Below are positions 1 through 6,692 of a DNA stretch of 8,839 nucleotides, piece by piece; the first letter of the stretch is position 1; each line of letters begins with the position of its first letter. A program made the position numbers and the translations under genes. Origin of the DNA: Flavobacteriales bacterium (GTDB lineage: Bacteria > Bacteroidota > Bacteroidia > Flavobacteriales_D > Crocinitomicaceae); NCBI GenBank assembly GCA_947496835.1, contig CANMFV010000030.1, positions 1 to 8,839 of the forward strand, read 5' to 3'. The notes under the pieces are model-generated. The model was given only the letters and a program-made list of their open reading frames with translations, had not been told where the DNA came from and did not search any database.

Positions 1-806
1 CTTTTCATGACTAGTTTATTCAATTCTTCCATCAAAAATGACATCTCAAAACGCTGGTATTTGAAAAGCGTCCTGATTGTTGCTTGAAAATTTGCCATCA
101 ACATGGCCGCACTGATTCCTTTTCCGCTGACATCGCCAATACAGATGATGTATTCTTCATCTCCCAATGGAATAAAGTCATAATAATCACCACCAATCGC
201 GTGCCTTGGTATGTATCGCCCAGAAAGATCCATCTTGCGGTTAGATGGGAGTTCTGAAGGGAAGAGCATTTTTTGCATTTCTGAAGCAACTTCAAGTTCC
301 TTAGAAATCCGTTCTTTTATGATGTGCTGTTTGACGAGCCGGTTATTTTCAACCGCTACGGAGATGATATTTGCCAAAGTTTGAGCAAAGGAGAAATGCG
401 ATGGTTCCAAGTCTTCCTTTTTGCCAACGGTTGAAATAAGAAGGTAGGCGAGGGGTTTCCCTTGATGGCTAACTGGAATAACGGATTGAAAGTCGTTTAG
501 TAAGGTGGAATTTGACGATTCTACTAAAGTGATTTCTTTAAAGCGATAAAGTTCTGTGTCCACTAGTTGCAGATCAACCTTTCCTTTGTAACCAACTTTT
601 ACTGGACAATGCCATTCTTCTTCTTTGATAATCAGCACAAATCGACTAAAGCTGAGTTGCTCCTTTAAAATGAATGAGAAAATTTTAAATAAGGATTCAA
701 CTGGTAAATTGGAATTAAGCGCATTCGTGATTTCCAACAGGGAATGAAGGCGATTATCTTTCAATTCAAGTTGAGACAGTAATTCGTTTCCTGTGTTGAA
801 CCTCAT
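1..806 (-). CDS. GAF domain + SpoIIE/RsbU-type PP2C serine phosphatase (3' end outside window)
   Basis: Translating the minus strand from the ATG at 806 gives 268 codons with no stop before the window edge, so the C-terminus is missing. Residues about 12-165 look like a GAF-type sensor domain. A helical linker follows, then the start of a SpoIIE/RsbU PP2C domain: EMQKMLFP at 176-183, GGDYYDF at 205-211 and GDVSGKG at 224-230. D207 and D225 are the expected metal-binding aspartates. Family members of this layout are usually about 380-400 residues, so roughly a third is lost. By family knowledge such enzymes dephosphorylate serine/threonine on anti-sigma antagonists or similar switch proteins in the cytoplasm; the partner here is unknown. 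The ATG overlaps the stop of the upstream lpxD (ATGA, 803-806), so it is probably translationally coupled and shares the lpxD promoter. Domain identity is secure; the role is inferred. Confidence 0.9.
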   Translation of the reverse strand, partial: MRFNTGNELLSQLELKDNRLHSLLEITNALNSNLPVESLFKIFSFILKEQLSFSRFVLIIKEEEWHCPVKVGYKGKVDLQLVDTELYRFKEITLVESSNSTLLNDFQSVIPVSHQGKPLAYLLISTVGKKEDLEPSHFSFAQTLANIISVAVENNRLVKQHIIKERISKELEVASEMQKMLFPSELPSNRKMDLSGRYIPRHAIGGDYYDFIPLGDEEYIICIGDVSGKGISAAMLMANFQATIRTLFKYQRFEMSFLMEELNKLVMK

Positions 807-1708
807 GGTTGCAAATTGACTTGATTTCTTAAAAAGGCCAATTCTTTGAATTTCTGTTTGGCTGGTCCAGCTGGAGTTCCGAAACATTCTGTTCCTTCAG
901 GAATGTTTTTTGTCACACCGGACTGGCCAAGAATGGTCGCGCCATCTCCAATTTTAACGCCACTTGCCATCCCAACTTGACCCCAAATCGTTGCATGATT
1001 CCCTATTTCAACACATCCAGAAATTCCGCAACCCGCTGCAATAAGTACGTTTGTTCCGATTTGACTATCGTGTCCAACATGAACTTGATTATCGATTTTT
1101 GATCCTTCTCTAATGCGCGTATTGCCTGTTACGCCACGATCAATTGTACACAACGCGCCAATTTCTACGTTTTTTTCAATGTGCACACCGCCACATGAAA
1201 TGAGCCGATTATAGACTCCGTCCTTTTTCTGATAATAGAAAGCATCATGTCCAATGACACTGTTTGGACCAATAATGACATGTGACTCAATGGTTGTTTC
1301 ATCAGCAATGTAGGCACCAGCGTGAAGAATGCAGTGTTCACCAATCTGGACATTTCTACCCAGAAAAACGTTTGGATAAATTGTGGCAGTTGGATGCACT
1401 ATGGGTTCTTCTTGTTTACGCTGAGCAACAAAATGTTCAATGAGAAAATTGAATGCCTTGAAAGGTGATGGGTGAATGAGTAAAGTTTTCCCTACCGGAG
1501 AAGGCACTTCTTGGTTAATTAAAATCACACTAGCTGCGGATTCAAGTGCTTTTTGATAATATTTTGGATGATCCACAAAGACAATATCCCCAGGCTCAAC
1601 CATATGAATTTCATTGATTCCTGTAACCAGGTTTTCTGTATTACCCGTAATTTTACAATCGAGTAATGCAGCGATGGAACGAATGTCTTGTTTTGTGTTG
1701 AATTTCAT
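803..1708 (-). CDS. lpxD: LpxD-family UDP-3-O-acylglucosamine N-acyltransferase (short Bacteroidota paralogue type)
   Basis: This 301-residue protein has the LpxD layout. An N-terminal uridine-binding-like domain (about 1-100, with VEPGDIVFVDHPKYY) is followed by a left-handed beta-helix of hexapeptide repeats (about 105-280) and a very short C-terminal helix. The probable catalytic histidine is H213 in KIDNQVHVGHD, matching the conserved His of E. coli LpxD. LpxD transfers a 3-hydroxyacyl chain from acyl-ACP to UDP-3-O-acylglucosamine in lipid A synthesis at the cytoplasmic face. It is about 40 residues shorter than E. coli LpxD and reads GHDAFYYQKK (153-162) where canonical LpxD has a GxDGFG motif. 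From memory this matches the second LpxD-like protein that many Bacteroidota carry beside the canonical one, so its acyl donor or acceptor may differ. The ATG at 1708 lies just after a TACATTTG promoter element. It overlaps the downstream phosphatase gene by 4 bases. Confidence 0.9.
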   Translation of the reverse strand: MKFNTKQDIRSIAALLDCKITGNTENLVTGINEIHMVEPGDIVFVDHPKYYQKALESAASVILINQEVPSPVGKTLLIHPSPFKAFNFLIEHFVAQRKQEEPIVHPTATIYPNVFLGRNVQIGEHCILHAGAYIADETTIESHVIIGPNSVIGHDAFYYQKKDGVYNRLISCGGVHIEKNVEIGALCTIDRGVTGNTRIREGSKIDNQVHVGHDSQIGTNVLIAAGCGISGCVEIGNHATIWGQVGMASGVKIGDGATILGQSGVTKNIPEGTECFGTPAGPAKQKFKELAFLRNQVNLQP

Positions 1709-1722
1709 CTGATAAATCTGGA

Positions 1723-1755
1723 CAAATGTACATGCTCAACACCCACTGAATCCAA
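1723..1755 (-). promoter_or_regulatory. Predicted Bacteroidota promoter for lpxD-phosphatase operon
   Basis: On the minus strand a TACATTTG element (1730-1723) fits the -7 consensus TAnnTTTG. A TTG (1755-1753) lies 22 bases upstream, near the upper limit for a -33 element. Transcription would start near 1719, leaving about 11 bases before the lpxD ATG. The position relative to the start codon supports it; the -33 match is weak. Confidence 0.6.
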
Positions 1756-1825
1756 TGTTTTTCAGAATTTATCACCCGTTAATTGTTCAAATGATAGAAA
1801 AATGAAAGGAATTTTGTCTTTTTGC

Positions 1826-1855
1826 TTGTTTATCAAAAAGAAATAGCTAAATTTG
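1826..1855 (+). promoter_or_regulatory. Predicted Bacteroidota promoter for rpmE2
   Basis: TTG at 1826-1828 and TAAATTTG at 1848-1855 are separated by 19 bases, a good fit to the phylum's TTG / TAnnTTTG promoter. Transcription would start near 1859, giving a leader of about 28 bases before the L31 ATG. The rest of the 1709-1886 gap shows no further recognisable element. Confidence 0.7.
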
Positions 1856-1886
1856 CAATCCATTTTCGAATTAGAAACTCAGTCAA

Positions 1887-2141
1887 ATGAAAAAAGAGAT
1901 ACACCCAGAAGATTACAGACTTGTTGTGTTTAAAGACATGTCGAATGAATATATGTTTTTGTGCCCATCATGTGCAATTACGAAAGAAACCATTCAATGG
2001 GAAGATGGAAACGAGTATCCATTATTCAAATTGGATATTTCTCACAAATCTCACCCGTTCTTTACTGGTATTGCACAGTTCGTGGATACTGCAGGACGTA
2101 TTGATAAATTCAAGAACCGTTACGGACGTCACCTTAAGTAA
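1887..2141 (+). CDS. rpmE2: Type B 50S ribosomal protein L31
   Basis: The 84-residue product is a full-length type B (L31B) ribosomal protein of the large subunit. It starts MKKEIHPEDYRLVVFKDMSN and carries the family signatures SHPFFTG (55-61) and VDTAGRIDKFKNRYG (66-80). The second zinc-binding CxxC of type A L31, which sits just before HPFFTG, is replaced by SHKS (52-55), as expected for type B. Oddly, a CPSC pair is present at C26-C29, where relatives usually have a Thr/Ser-rich segment. The gene is transcribed alone from its own promoter and closed by a strong hairpin 21 bases after the stop codon. The identification is firm from the sequence; symbol usage (rpmE2 for type B) follows convention. 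Confidence 0.96.
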   Translation: MKKEIHPEDYRLVVFKDMSNEYMFLCPSCAITKETIQWEDGNEYPLFKLDISHKSHPFFTGIAQFVDTAGRIDKFKNRYGRHLK

Positions 2142-2161
2142 TAGGTTGATACTAAATATTC

Positions 2162-2190
2162 AAAAGCCATCATTACTGATGGCTTTTTTT
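2162..2190. terminator. Intrinsic terminator, probably bidirectional
   Basis: AAAAGCCATCA (2162-2172) and TGATGGCTTTT (2177-2187) form an 11-base-pair stem with a TTAC loop, followed by T's to 2190. On the minus strand the same hairpin is followed by TTTT. It lies between the convergent rpmE2 (ending 2141) and sua5 (ending 2215), so it can serve both. Confidence 0.9.
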
Positions 2191-2214
2191 ATGTCTAAAC
2201 ATTTTTGATTTTAA

Positions 2215-3177
2215 CTACGATTGAAATTTAGCGGTCGCTCGTTTTAAGCGGTCATTCATTGTTTTCCCGAGTCCTACATTGGGAAATTCTTCAATAAAAA
2301 TACGCGTGCAATTGCGTTGATCCATTTCATGAAGCGCTGCATATAAATTTTTCGCAGCCTCATTCATGTCTCCATTTTTACTCAATACAAAAGTTTCAAT
2401 GGATAGTGCATGAAGTCTTTCTTGAGAAAATAAAATAACGCCATCGGTATCTTGAAAATCCATTTGGTTTGAATGCATAAAAAACAAAGGTGTTTCTGTT
2501 GCATAATGATATTTTACCATTCCGCTGGTTCTTACACCGTGATGCATTTCATTTTTCACCTCAGGAGCGTACCCTAAAGCTTCACTCAATGATTCAATGG
2601 AAATACCACCGAGACGATACACAATGACTTTTTCATCGGCTAAGCCAATAATGGTGGATTCTAGCCCGGTTTGACAAGCCCCGCCATCTAAAATATAGGG
2701 GATTTTGCCGTCAAGTTGCGATTGAACATGTCCGGCTGTTGTTGGACTAATTCCACCGTAACGGTTTGCACTTGGTGCAGCAATTGGGAAATCGATTGTG
2801 CGCAGTAATTCTAAGGTCATGGGATGTTCGGGAACACGAACGGCCACTGTCTCTTGTCCCGCTGTAATTAAGGAAGGAACCAATGTGCTTTTTGGTAAAA
2901 TAAAGGTGAGGGGTCCTGGGCTAAATTGCTCTGCTAATTTTAATAATGTTTCTGGAAATTCATCCACATAGGGAAATGTTGCCTCAATGCTAGGGAAATG
3001 TAGAATAAGCGGGTTTGAGGTTGGACGTCCTTTTGCTTTAAAAATCTTTAGAATGGCATCCTCATTTGTTCCATCCGCTGCTAATCCGTAAACTGTTTCA
3101 GTTGGTATAGCTACTGTTTCCCCTTGTTTCAAAAAGGAAATCGCCTGTTGAATATTTTGTCCAATTTCTGTTCTCAC
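2215..3177 (-). CDS. sua5: Sua5/YciO/YrdC-family L-threonylcarbamoyladenylate synthase
   Basis: This enzyme makes threonylcarbamoyl-AMP from threonine, bicarbonate and ATP, the first step of the universal tRNA t6A37 modification in the cytoplasm. Numbered from the GTG at 3177 (320 residues), the YrdC domain shows PTETVYGL (25-32), the KAKGRP substrate loop (47-52), SPGPLT (86-91), the AVRVP strand (112-116), APSAN (134-138) and STI (174-176). A linker SGMVKYHYAT (218-227) and a C-terminal Sua5 domain (about 231-320) make it the long Sua5 type rather than the short TsaC type. The frame is open back to a GTG at 3231. The start at 3177 is preferred because the family begins about here (VRTEIG.., like M-K-T-E-I-G in relatives) and a TACCTTTG promoter element lies at 3189-3182, inside the longer version. 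It ends against the shared terminator with rpmE2. Function is highly confident; the exact start moderately so. Confidence 0.93.
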   Translation of the reverse strand: MRTEIGQNIQQAISFLKQGETVAIPTETVYGLAADGTNEDAILKIFKAKGRPTSNPLILHFPSIEATFPYVDEFPETLLKLAEQFSPGPLTFILPKSTLVPSLITAGQETVAVRVPEHPMTLELLRTIDFPIAAPSANRYGGISPTTAGHVQSQLDGKIPYILDGGACQTGLESTIIGLADEKVIVYRLGGISIESLSEALGYAPEVKNEMHHGVRTSGMVKYHYATETPLFFMHSNQMDFQDTDGVILFSQERLHALSIETFVLSKNGDMNEAAKNLYAALHEMDQRNCTRIFIEEFPNVGLGKTMNDRLKRATAKFQS

Positions 3178-3181
3178 TAAA

Positions 3182-3189
3182 CAAAGGTA
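3182..3189 (-). promoter_or_regulatory. Predicted -7 promoter element for sua5
   Basis: TACCTTTG on the minus strand matches TAnnTTTG exactly. The predicted start of transcription is the A at about 3178, immediately before the GTG at 3177, so the message would be nearly leaderless. I see no convincing -33 TTG at 19-23 bases upstream, which lowers confidence. Confidence 0.55.
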
Positions 3190-3242
3190 GGTTCTTCCTC
3201 TGAACTTGTGAATACCTTGTTGAAAATACACTTGGATTTTTA

Positions 3243-3273
3243 TTGGTTTGTTTTTAAATCTCTCGTACCTTTG
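3243..3273 (+). promoter_or_regulatory. Predicted promoter for the response regulator gene
   Basis: TTG (3243-3245), a 20-base spacer and TACCTTTG (3266-3273) fit the Bacteroidota promoter. Transcription would begin near 3277, giving an 18-base leader before the GTG at 3295. The promoter lies inside the longer open frame beginning at 3208, which argues for the internal start. Confidence 0.65.
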
Positions 3274-3294
3274 TTTATATCAATTCTAAATAAG

Positions 3295-3972
3295 GTGAAT
3301 TTAATTTTAGCAGATAGCAATGATTTAATCCGACTCGGTCTTCGCACAGTATTATCTGCTGAGTTGAACGTAACCATTGTTGGGGAAGCTAGAAGTGAAA
3401 AAGAACTTTTATCACAACTTGCTTCTTTTGGCGCAACAGTTGTATTAATAGATTTTACATCAGAGGGATTCACGATAGACACGATTCAGCGAATATCAGG
3501 AAAATATCCAGCGCTTAAATTTTTAGCTGTTACAAGTGCTCAAAATGCGCAAACTCTGGTAGATGCGCTTCGATCAGGAGTTACAAGTTATGTGAAAAAG
3601 GATTGTGAACTGAGTGAAATTGTAGCTGCTGTTCGTGAAACGAGTCTTGGGAACAAGTTTTTTTGCGGTCAAATCTTAGAAACGATTCAACGAGCAAACA
3701 TTGATGTCAATGATTTGGATTTTGATTCATTTAGTTGTGAACCGGTTGTTTTGTCAGAAAGAGAAAATGAAATCATTGTTTTAATCGCAGAAGGCCATAC
3801 CAACGAAATCATTGCAGAACAGTTATTTTTAAGTAAGCACACGGTCAACACCCACCGAAAAAATATCATGGCGAAATTGGGTGTAAAGAATACCGCTGGA
3901 ATTGTTATGTATGCCGTGAAAACTGAGTTGATTTCCCCCAATAAATTCTTATTTGCGCCTTCCTTAAATTGA
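3295..3972 (+). CDS. NarL/FixJ-family response regulator with LuxR-type DNA-binding domain
   Basis: From the GTG at 3295 the product is 225 residues, the usual length for this family. Residues 1-115 form a receiver domain: D7 at the acidic pocket, D53 (VVLIDFTS) as likely phospho-acceptor, T80 in the beta-4 position and K101 in SYVKK. Residues about 151-215 form a LuxR-type helix-turn-helix with LSERENEI, EIIAEQLFLSKHTVNTHRKNIMAKLGV. It should be a cytoplasmic transcription regulator controlled by phosphorylation. Two receiver features are off-pattern: S8 replaces the usual second acidic residue, and the Pro/Gly loop after the acceptor Asp is absent. The frame extends to a GTG at 3208, but the added 29 residues are hydrophobic and lie before the predicted promoter, so I reject them. 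No histidine kinase gene is present nearby, so it is an orphan within this window. Targets are unknown. Confidence 0.92.
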   Translation: MNLILADSNDLIRLGLRTVLSAELNVTIVGEARSEKELLSQLASFGATVVLIDFTSEGFTIDTIQRISGKYPALKFLAVTSAQNAQTLVDALRSGVTSYVKKDCELSEIVAAVRETSLGNKFFCGQILETIQRANIDVNDLDFDSFSCEPVVLSERENEIIVLIAEGHTNEIIAEQLFLSKHTVNTHRKNIMAKLGVKNTAGIVMYAVKTELISPNKFLFAPSLN

Positions 3973-6591
3973 AATGCTCAATTTCAAGTTGAACCTGCGT
4001 GAGGTCAAGTAATTTGGAATGGCATAGTATTTACCCTCTACATCTTGAATCCACTGTTTTGAAAGGACATTATTGATTCCCAATAAATTGAAAATTTCAA
4101 TGGAGATAGATGCCGCTTCGCATTTTTTCATAAAAGATGTTTTCGCCAATTTTCCACTTTTTAACAAATCGTAGGATAAACCAAGGTCTACTCGGAAATA
4201 TGATTTAATGCGCAAAGTATCTTTATATCGTGTGAAATCTGGTGGTCCATATGGAAGTCTTGATCCAAACTGCAAGCCCATTTGCACGCTGAATTGTTCA
4301 AATCCGGGCATTTGGTCTTGAACAAGAGCGCCGATTGTTAGCAATTGATCCGTTGGACGGGGAATGTAACCTGGGAAAACAACATTGCTATCCACCACGA
4401 CTTGGTCTTCACTGTAGCCAAAAATGATGCGTTCACCAGCGGCGTTAAAGAATTCTGTATATTGATCGTTTAAAATATCTTCACGCGTACGCATCAATCC
4501 AACCTTGAAGAATGATTCGATTCCTTTGACGAATTCACCGTGAACATTCATGTCAATACCATAGGCGTAAGCTACCGCGTTGTTATCCGCATAATACCTC
4601 GTTCGAACGTTTTCAATTTCATAGGGATTCACATCCCATAAGTATTTGTAATAAAGTTCTCCTGTGAATTTAAATGGTTTTTCCCTTCCCCACATTTCAA
4701 AAAATAAATCTGTAGCAGCCACCACATGAACTGATTTCTGTGATCGAACAGCGGTGTTTAATTTGCCATCAAAGGTTCTAAATTCCCGGTAAAAAGGCGG
4801 TTGATAGTAAAGTCCACTAGATAATCGGTAACTTAAATTTCTTCGAACAATGCGGTTGTTTTGAACCATATATGCCCTAGGGAAATAGCTCAAACTGAAC
4901 CTCGGAGTAAAATAAGGTTCATGGTTAATCGCAGTATATCCAGCTCTGAGTCCTGTTGAAAGCGCCAATTTACTATTGGATTCTTTGATGACTTTTGAAT
5001 ATTCTTGAACGGACTTTACATCATCTGCTTTGAATTTTTTAAGAATTTTAACCGCATAGTTTTTTTTCGTTGCAGACCAAGTTAGGTTCCATTGAGCAAA
5101 GCCGCTAAACTTGTAATTCGTTAAATTTAAATCGCCTTTTATTGTTTCGTAAAGTGTTACTTCTTGATTTGTTGTTTGTGGCAAACTATACCCTGCTGAA
5201 TCGATCATGCGCCATTCACTGAGAACGTCTGTAAAGTAATCGCGCTGCACTTGTGCTCCCCATTTGAGTGTGGATGTACGCGCATGCAACTGAGCATCAT
5301 CGGTGAAGTCGTTGAATAACTGAATGGATCCATTGTGATATGCACTCAGAATAGTCGCATTCAGTCTGTTTCTAGCATGATTCAAAAACGTGCCTACTCC
5401 AAGAGTTGCAATGGAATCCCCGTATTCTTCTTTCGCTGGGTCAGTTTCTAGTTGATTGATGTAATACTGACCTTGGACATCAAAGTATTCTTTTTCATCC
5501 GTATTAAAAGCAGAAACATATAAATCTAAGTGAGTTCGCTTGTTGGGTTCAAATTTTAAAGATGCGCCACCCATTGCAGTTTGAAATTTCGTTGCTTCTT
5601 TCCCATCGTAATATATCGTGAGGCGGTATGCTTCGTTCGCGGTCCCAAAATCAGATTCAGAAGTTTGTGGACTAAAACGATAAGCGTTCGAAGAGAAATG
5701 TCCAAGTAGACTAAACGTCAGTTTCTCAGAAAGCGAATAGTTGGTCATAATTTGCGCATCGGCAAAGACAGGATTATAAGCGCCTTTCGTCGGCAGTGAA
5801 TTTAAGAAATAGCCATTTGACCGATACCGCGCACCAACGATGTAATTAAAACGTGGAGAAACAGATTGCTCTGCATGTGCTTCAATTCCAAGAAGGGAAA
5901 CGGTGCTACTTGCCTTTGTACTGTCCGGTGTCCGATACGTAATATCTAACACAGAGCTAAGTCGATCTCCGTATTGTGCGTCAAAACCCCCAGCAGAAAA
6001 CCGGACAGACTCAACCAATGAAGAGTGAATAAAACTCATTCCTTCTTGTTGTCCACTGCGGGTAAGAAATGGACGATAAACCAAGAATCCATTCACATAC
6101 ACAAGGTTTTCATCGTAATTACCCCCACGAACATTGTAGTTTGATGTCAATTCATTATTCGAAGTTGCCGCTGTCGAGTAAACCAAGGCCTTTTCTACAT
6201 TGACCATTTGGGTATATTTTAGGGCAGGTAATTTGTCAAGTGTGAAGGGATCGTTTAATCCATATTGAACAACTACTTCTCTGTTTTCGGAAACGGCGAA
6301 AATTACTTTAGGGATGATTTGAATAGCTGTTTCTTTGACAATGACCGTTAGTTGATCACGTAAATCTTCAATGGAAAGTTGAATTAATAAGGTGTCGCCT
6401 AAAGATGCTTCAAATGCGTATTTCCCCTCTTGATTTGTCAGTAGTGAAAGGTTCGGGTATTGTTTAATCTTCACTTCAACATTTTCTAAAGGCTTGTTTT
6501 TCTTCCCGACGCATGAGCCTTCAATCCGTACATTTTGGGTCCAGGCTAAATTGCTAACAATAAAGGTGATGAAAAATATCCAATAGTTCAT
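3964..6591 (-). CDS. TonB-dependent outer-membrane receptor with carboxypeptidase-regulatory-like domain
   Basis: The 875-residue product has a signal peptide (about 1-19, hydrophobic, ending NLAWTQ). A CarboxypepD_reg-like beta-sandwich follows (about 21-100, GSCVGKKNKPLENVEVKI), then a TonB plug (about 118-220, with YNVRGGNYDENLVYVNG and GGFDAQYGDRLSSVLDI), then a long outer-membrane beta-barrel to the end. By family knowledge it imports a scarce ligand across the outer membrane using TonB/ExbBD energy. The ligand cannot be read from the sequence. It is shorter than SusC-type proteins (about 1000 residues) and there is no SusD-like gene beside it, so a glycan-uptake role is not supported. 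The ATG at 6591 is the only possible start after the upstream in-frame stops. The signal peptide unusually lacks Lys/Arg in its n-region. The gene is monocistronic, overlapping the convergent regulator by 9 bases. Confidence 0.92.
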   Translation of the reverse strand: MNYWIFFITFIVSNLAWTQNVRIEGSCVGKKNKPLENVEVKIKQYPNLSLLTNQEGKYAFEASLGDTLLIQLSIEDLRDQLTVIVKETAIQIIPKVIFAVSENREVVVQYGLNDPFTLDKLPALKYTQMVNVEKALVYSTAATSNNELTSNYNVRGGNYDENLVYVNGFLVYRPFLTRSGQQEGMSFIHSSLVESVRFSAGGFDAQYGDRLSSVLDITYRTPDSTKASSTVSLLGIEAHAEQSVSPRFNYIVGARYRSNGYFLNSLPTKGAYNPVFADAQIMTNYSLSEKLTFSLLGHFSSNAYRFSPQTSESDFGTANEAYRLTIYYDGKEATKFQTAMGGASLKFEPNKRTHLDLYVSAFNTDEKEYFDVQGQYYINQLETDPAKEEYGDSIATLGVGTFLNHARNRLNATILSAYHNGSIQLFNDFTDDAQLHARTSTLKWGAQVQRDYFTDVLSEWRMIDSAGYSLPQTTNQEVTLYETIKGDLNLTNYKFSGFAQWNLTWSATKKNYAVKILKKFKADDVKSVQEYSKVIKESNSKLALSTGLRAGYTAINHEPYFTPRFSLSYFPRAYMVQNNRIVRRNLSYRLSSGLYYQPPFYREFRTFDGKLNTAVRSQKSVHVVAATDLFFEMWGREKPFKFTGELYYKYLWDVNPYEIENVRTRYYADNNAVAYAYGIDMNVHGEFVKGIESFFKVGLMRTREDILNDQYTEFFNAAGERIIFGYSEDQVVVDSNVVFPGYIPRPTDQLLTIGALVQDQMPGFEQFSVQMGLQFGSRLPYGPPDFTRYKDTLRIKSYFRVDLGLSYDLLKSGKLAKTSFMKKCEAASISIEIFNLLGINNVLSKQWIQDVEGKYYAIPNYLTSRRFNLKLSISI
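3966..3990. other. AT-rich hairpin over two converging stop codons
   Basis: TTGAAAT (3969-3975) and ATTTCAA (3981-3987) pair perfectly around a GCTCA loop, and the stem can extend by one G-T and two A-T pairs. It covers the regulator stop (3970-3972) and lies beside the receptor stop (3964-3966). No T-run follows on either strand, so terminator function is only possible. Confidence 0.35.
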
Positions 6592-6596
6592 GTAGA

Positions 6597-6604
6597 CAAA
6601 GTTA
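6597..6604 (-). promoter_or_regulatory. Predicted -7 promoter element for the TonB-dependent receptor
   Basis: TAACTTTG on the minus strand matches TAnnTTTG and lies 5 bases before the ATG at 6591. This implies a leader of about two bases. No good -33 TTG is visible at the right distance. Confidence 0.5.
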
Positions 6605-6674
6605 CAATCCTTAACGCGGTATTCCTCGCTTTATTATGATTTCTTGTCGATTTTCGTTTTCTCAATTATTCAAG

Positions 6675-6682
6675 TAAATTTG
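6675..6682 (+). promoter_or_regulatory. Predicted -7 promoter element for the protease-rimK-hydrolase operon
   Basis: TAAATTTG at 6675-6682 matches TAnnTTTG and is identical to the rpmE2 element. Transcription would start near 6686, about 7 bases before the ATG at 6693. The nearest TTG upstream (6644-6646) is too far away, at 28 bases, to be a normal -33 element. Confidence 0.55.
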
Positions 6683-6692
6683 TTGCTCATCC

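Larger units (their letters stand above)
3178..3277. repeat. Mirrored pair of identical 12-base promoter segments
   Basis: TACCTTTGTTTA occurs on the plus strand at 3266-3277 and, as its exact reverse complement, at 3178-3189. The two copies point away from each other toward the response regulator and sua5. They contain the -7 elements of both genes, and both predicted transcription starts fall on the final A. This may be shared promoter sequence or an inverted site for a common regulator. Confidence 0.7.

Noticed and set aside
98..295. 65-codon open frame on the minus strand
   Set aside because: It lies in another frame of the GAF-SpoIIE phosphatase gene, whose own frame encodes unmistakable motifs here.
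1921..2208. 95-codon plus-strand frame overlapping rpmE2 and its terminator
   Set aside because: It is a shifted frame of L31, runs through the terminator hairpin and has no family resemblance.
3178..3231. N-terminal extension of sua5 to a GTG at 3231
   Set aside because: The extension precedes the family's usual start and contains the predicted promoter of the gene.
3208..3294. Hydrophobic N-terminal extension of the response regulator, resembling a membrane segment
   Set aside because: It would contain the promoter, and the family starts at the VNLILADS strand. The hydrophobicity comes from translating T-rich promoter DNA.
3240..3482. 80-codon minus-strand frame opposite the regulator
   Set aside because: Antisense shadow of the receiver domain with no recognisable domain.
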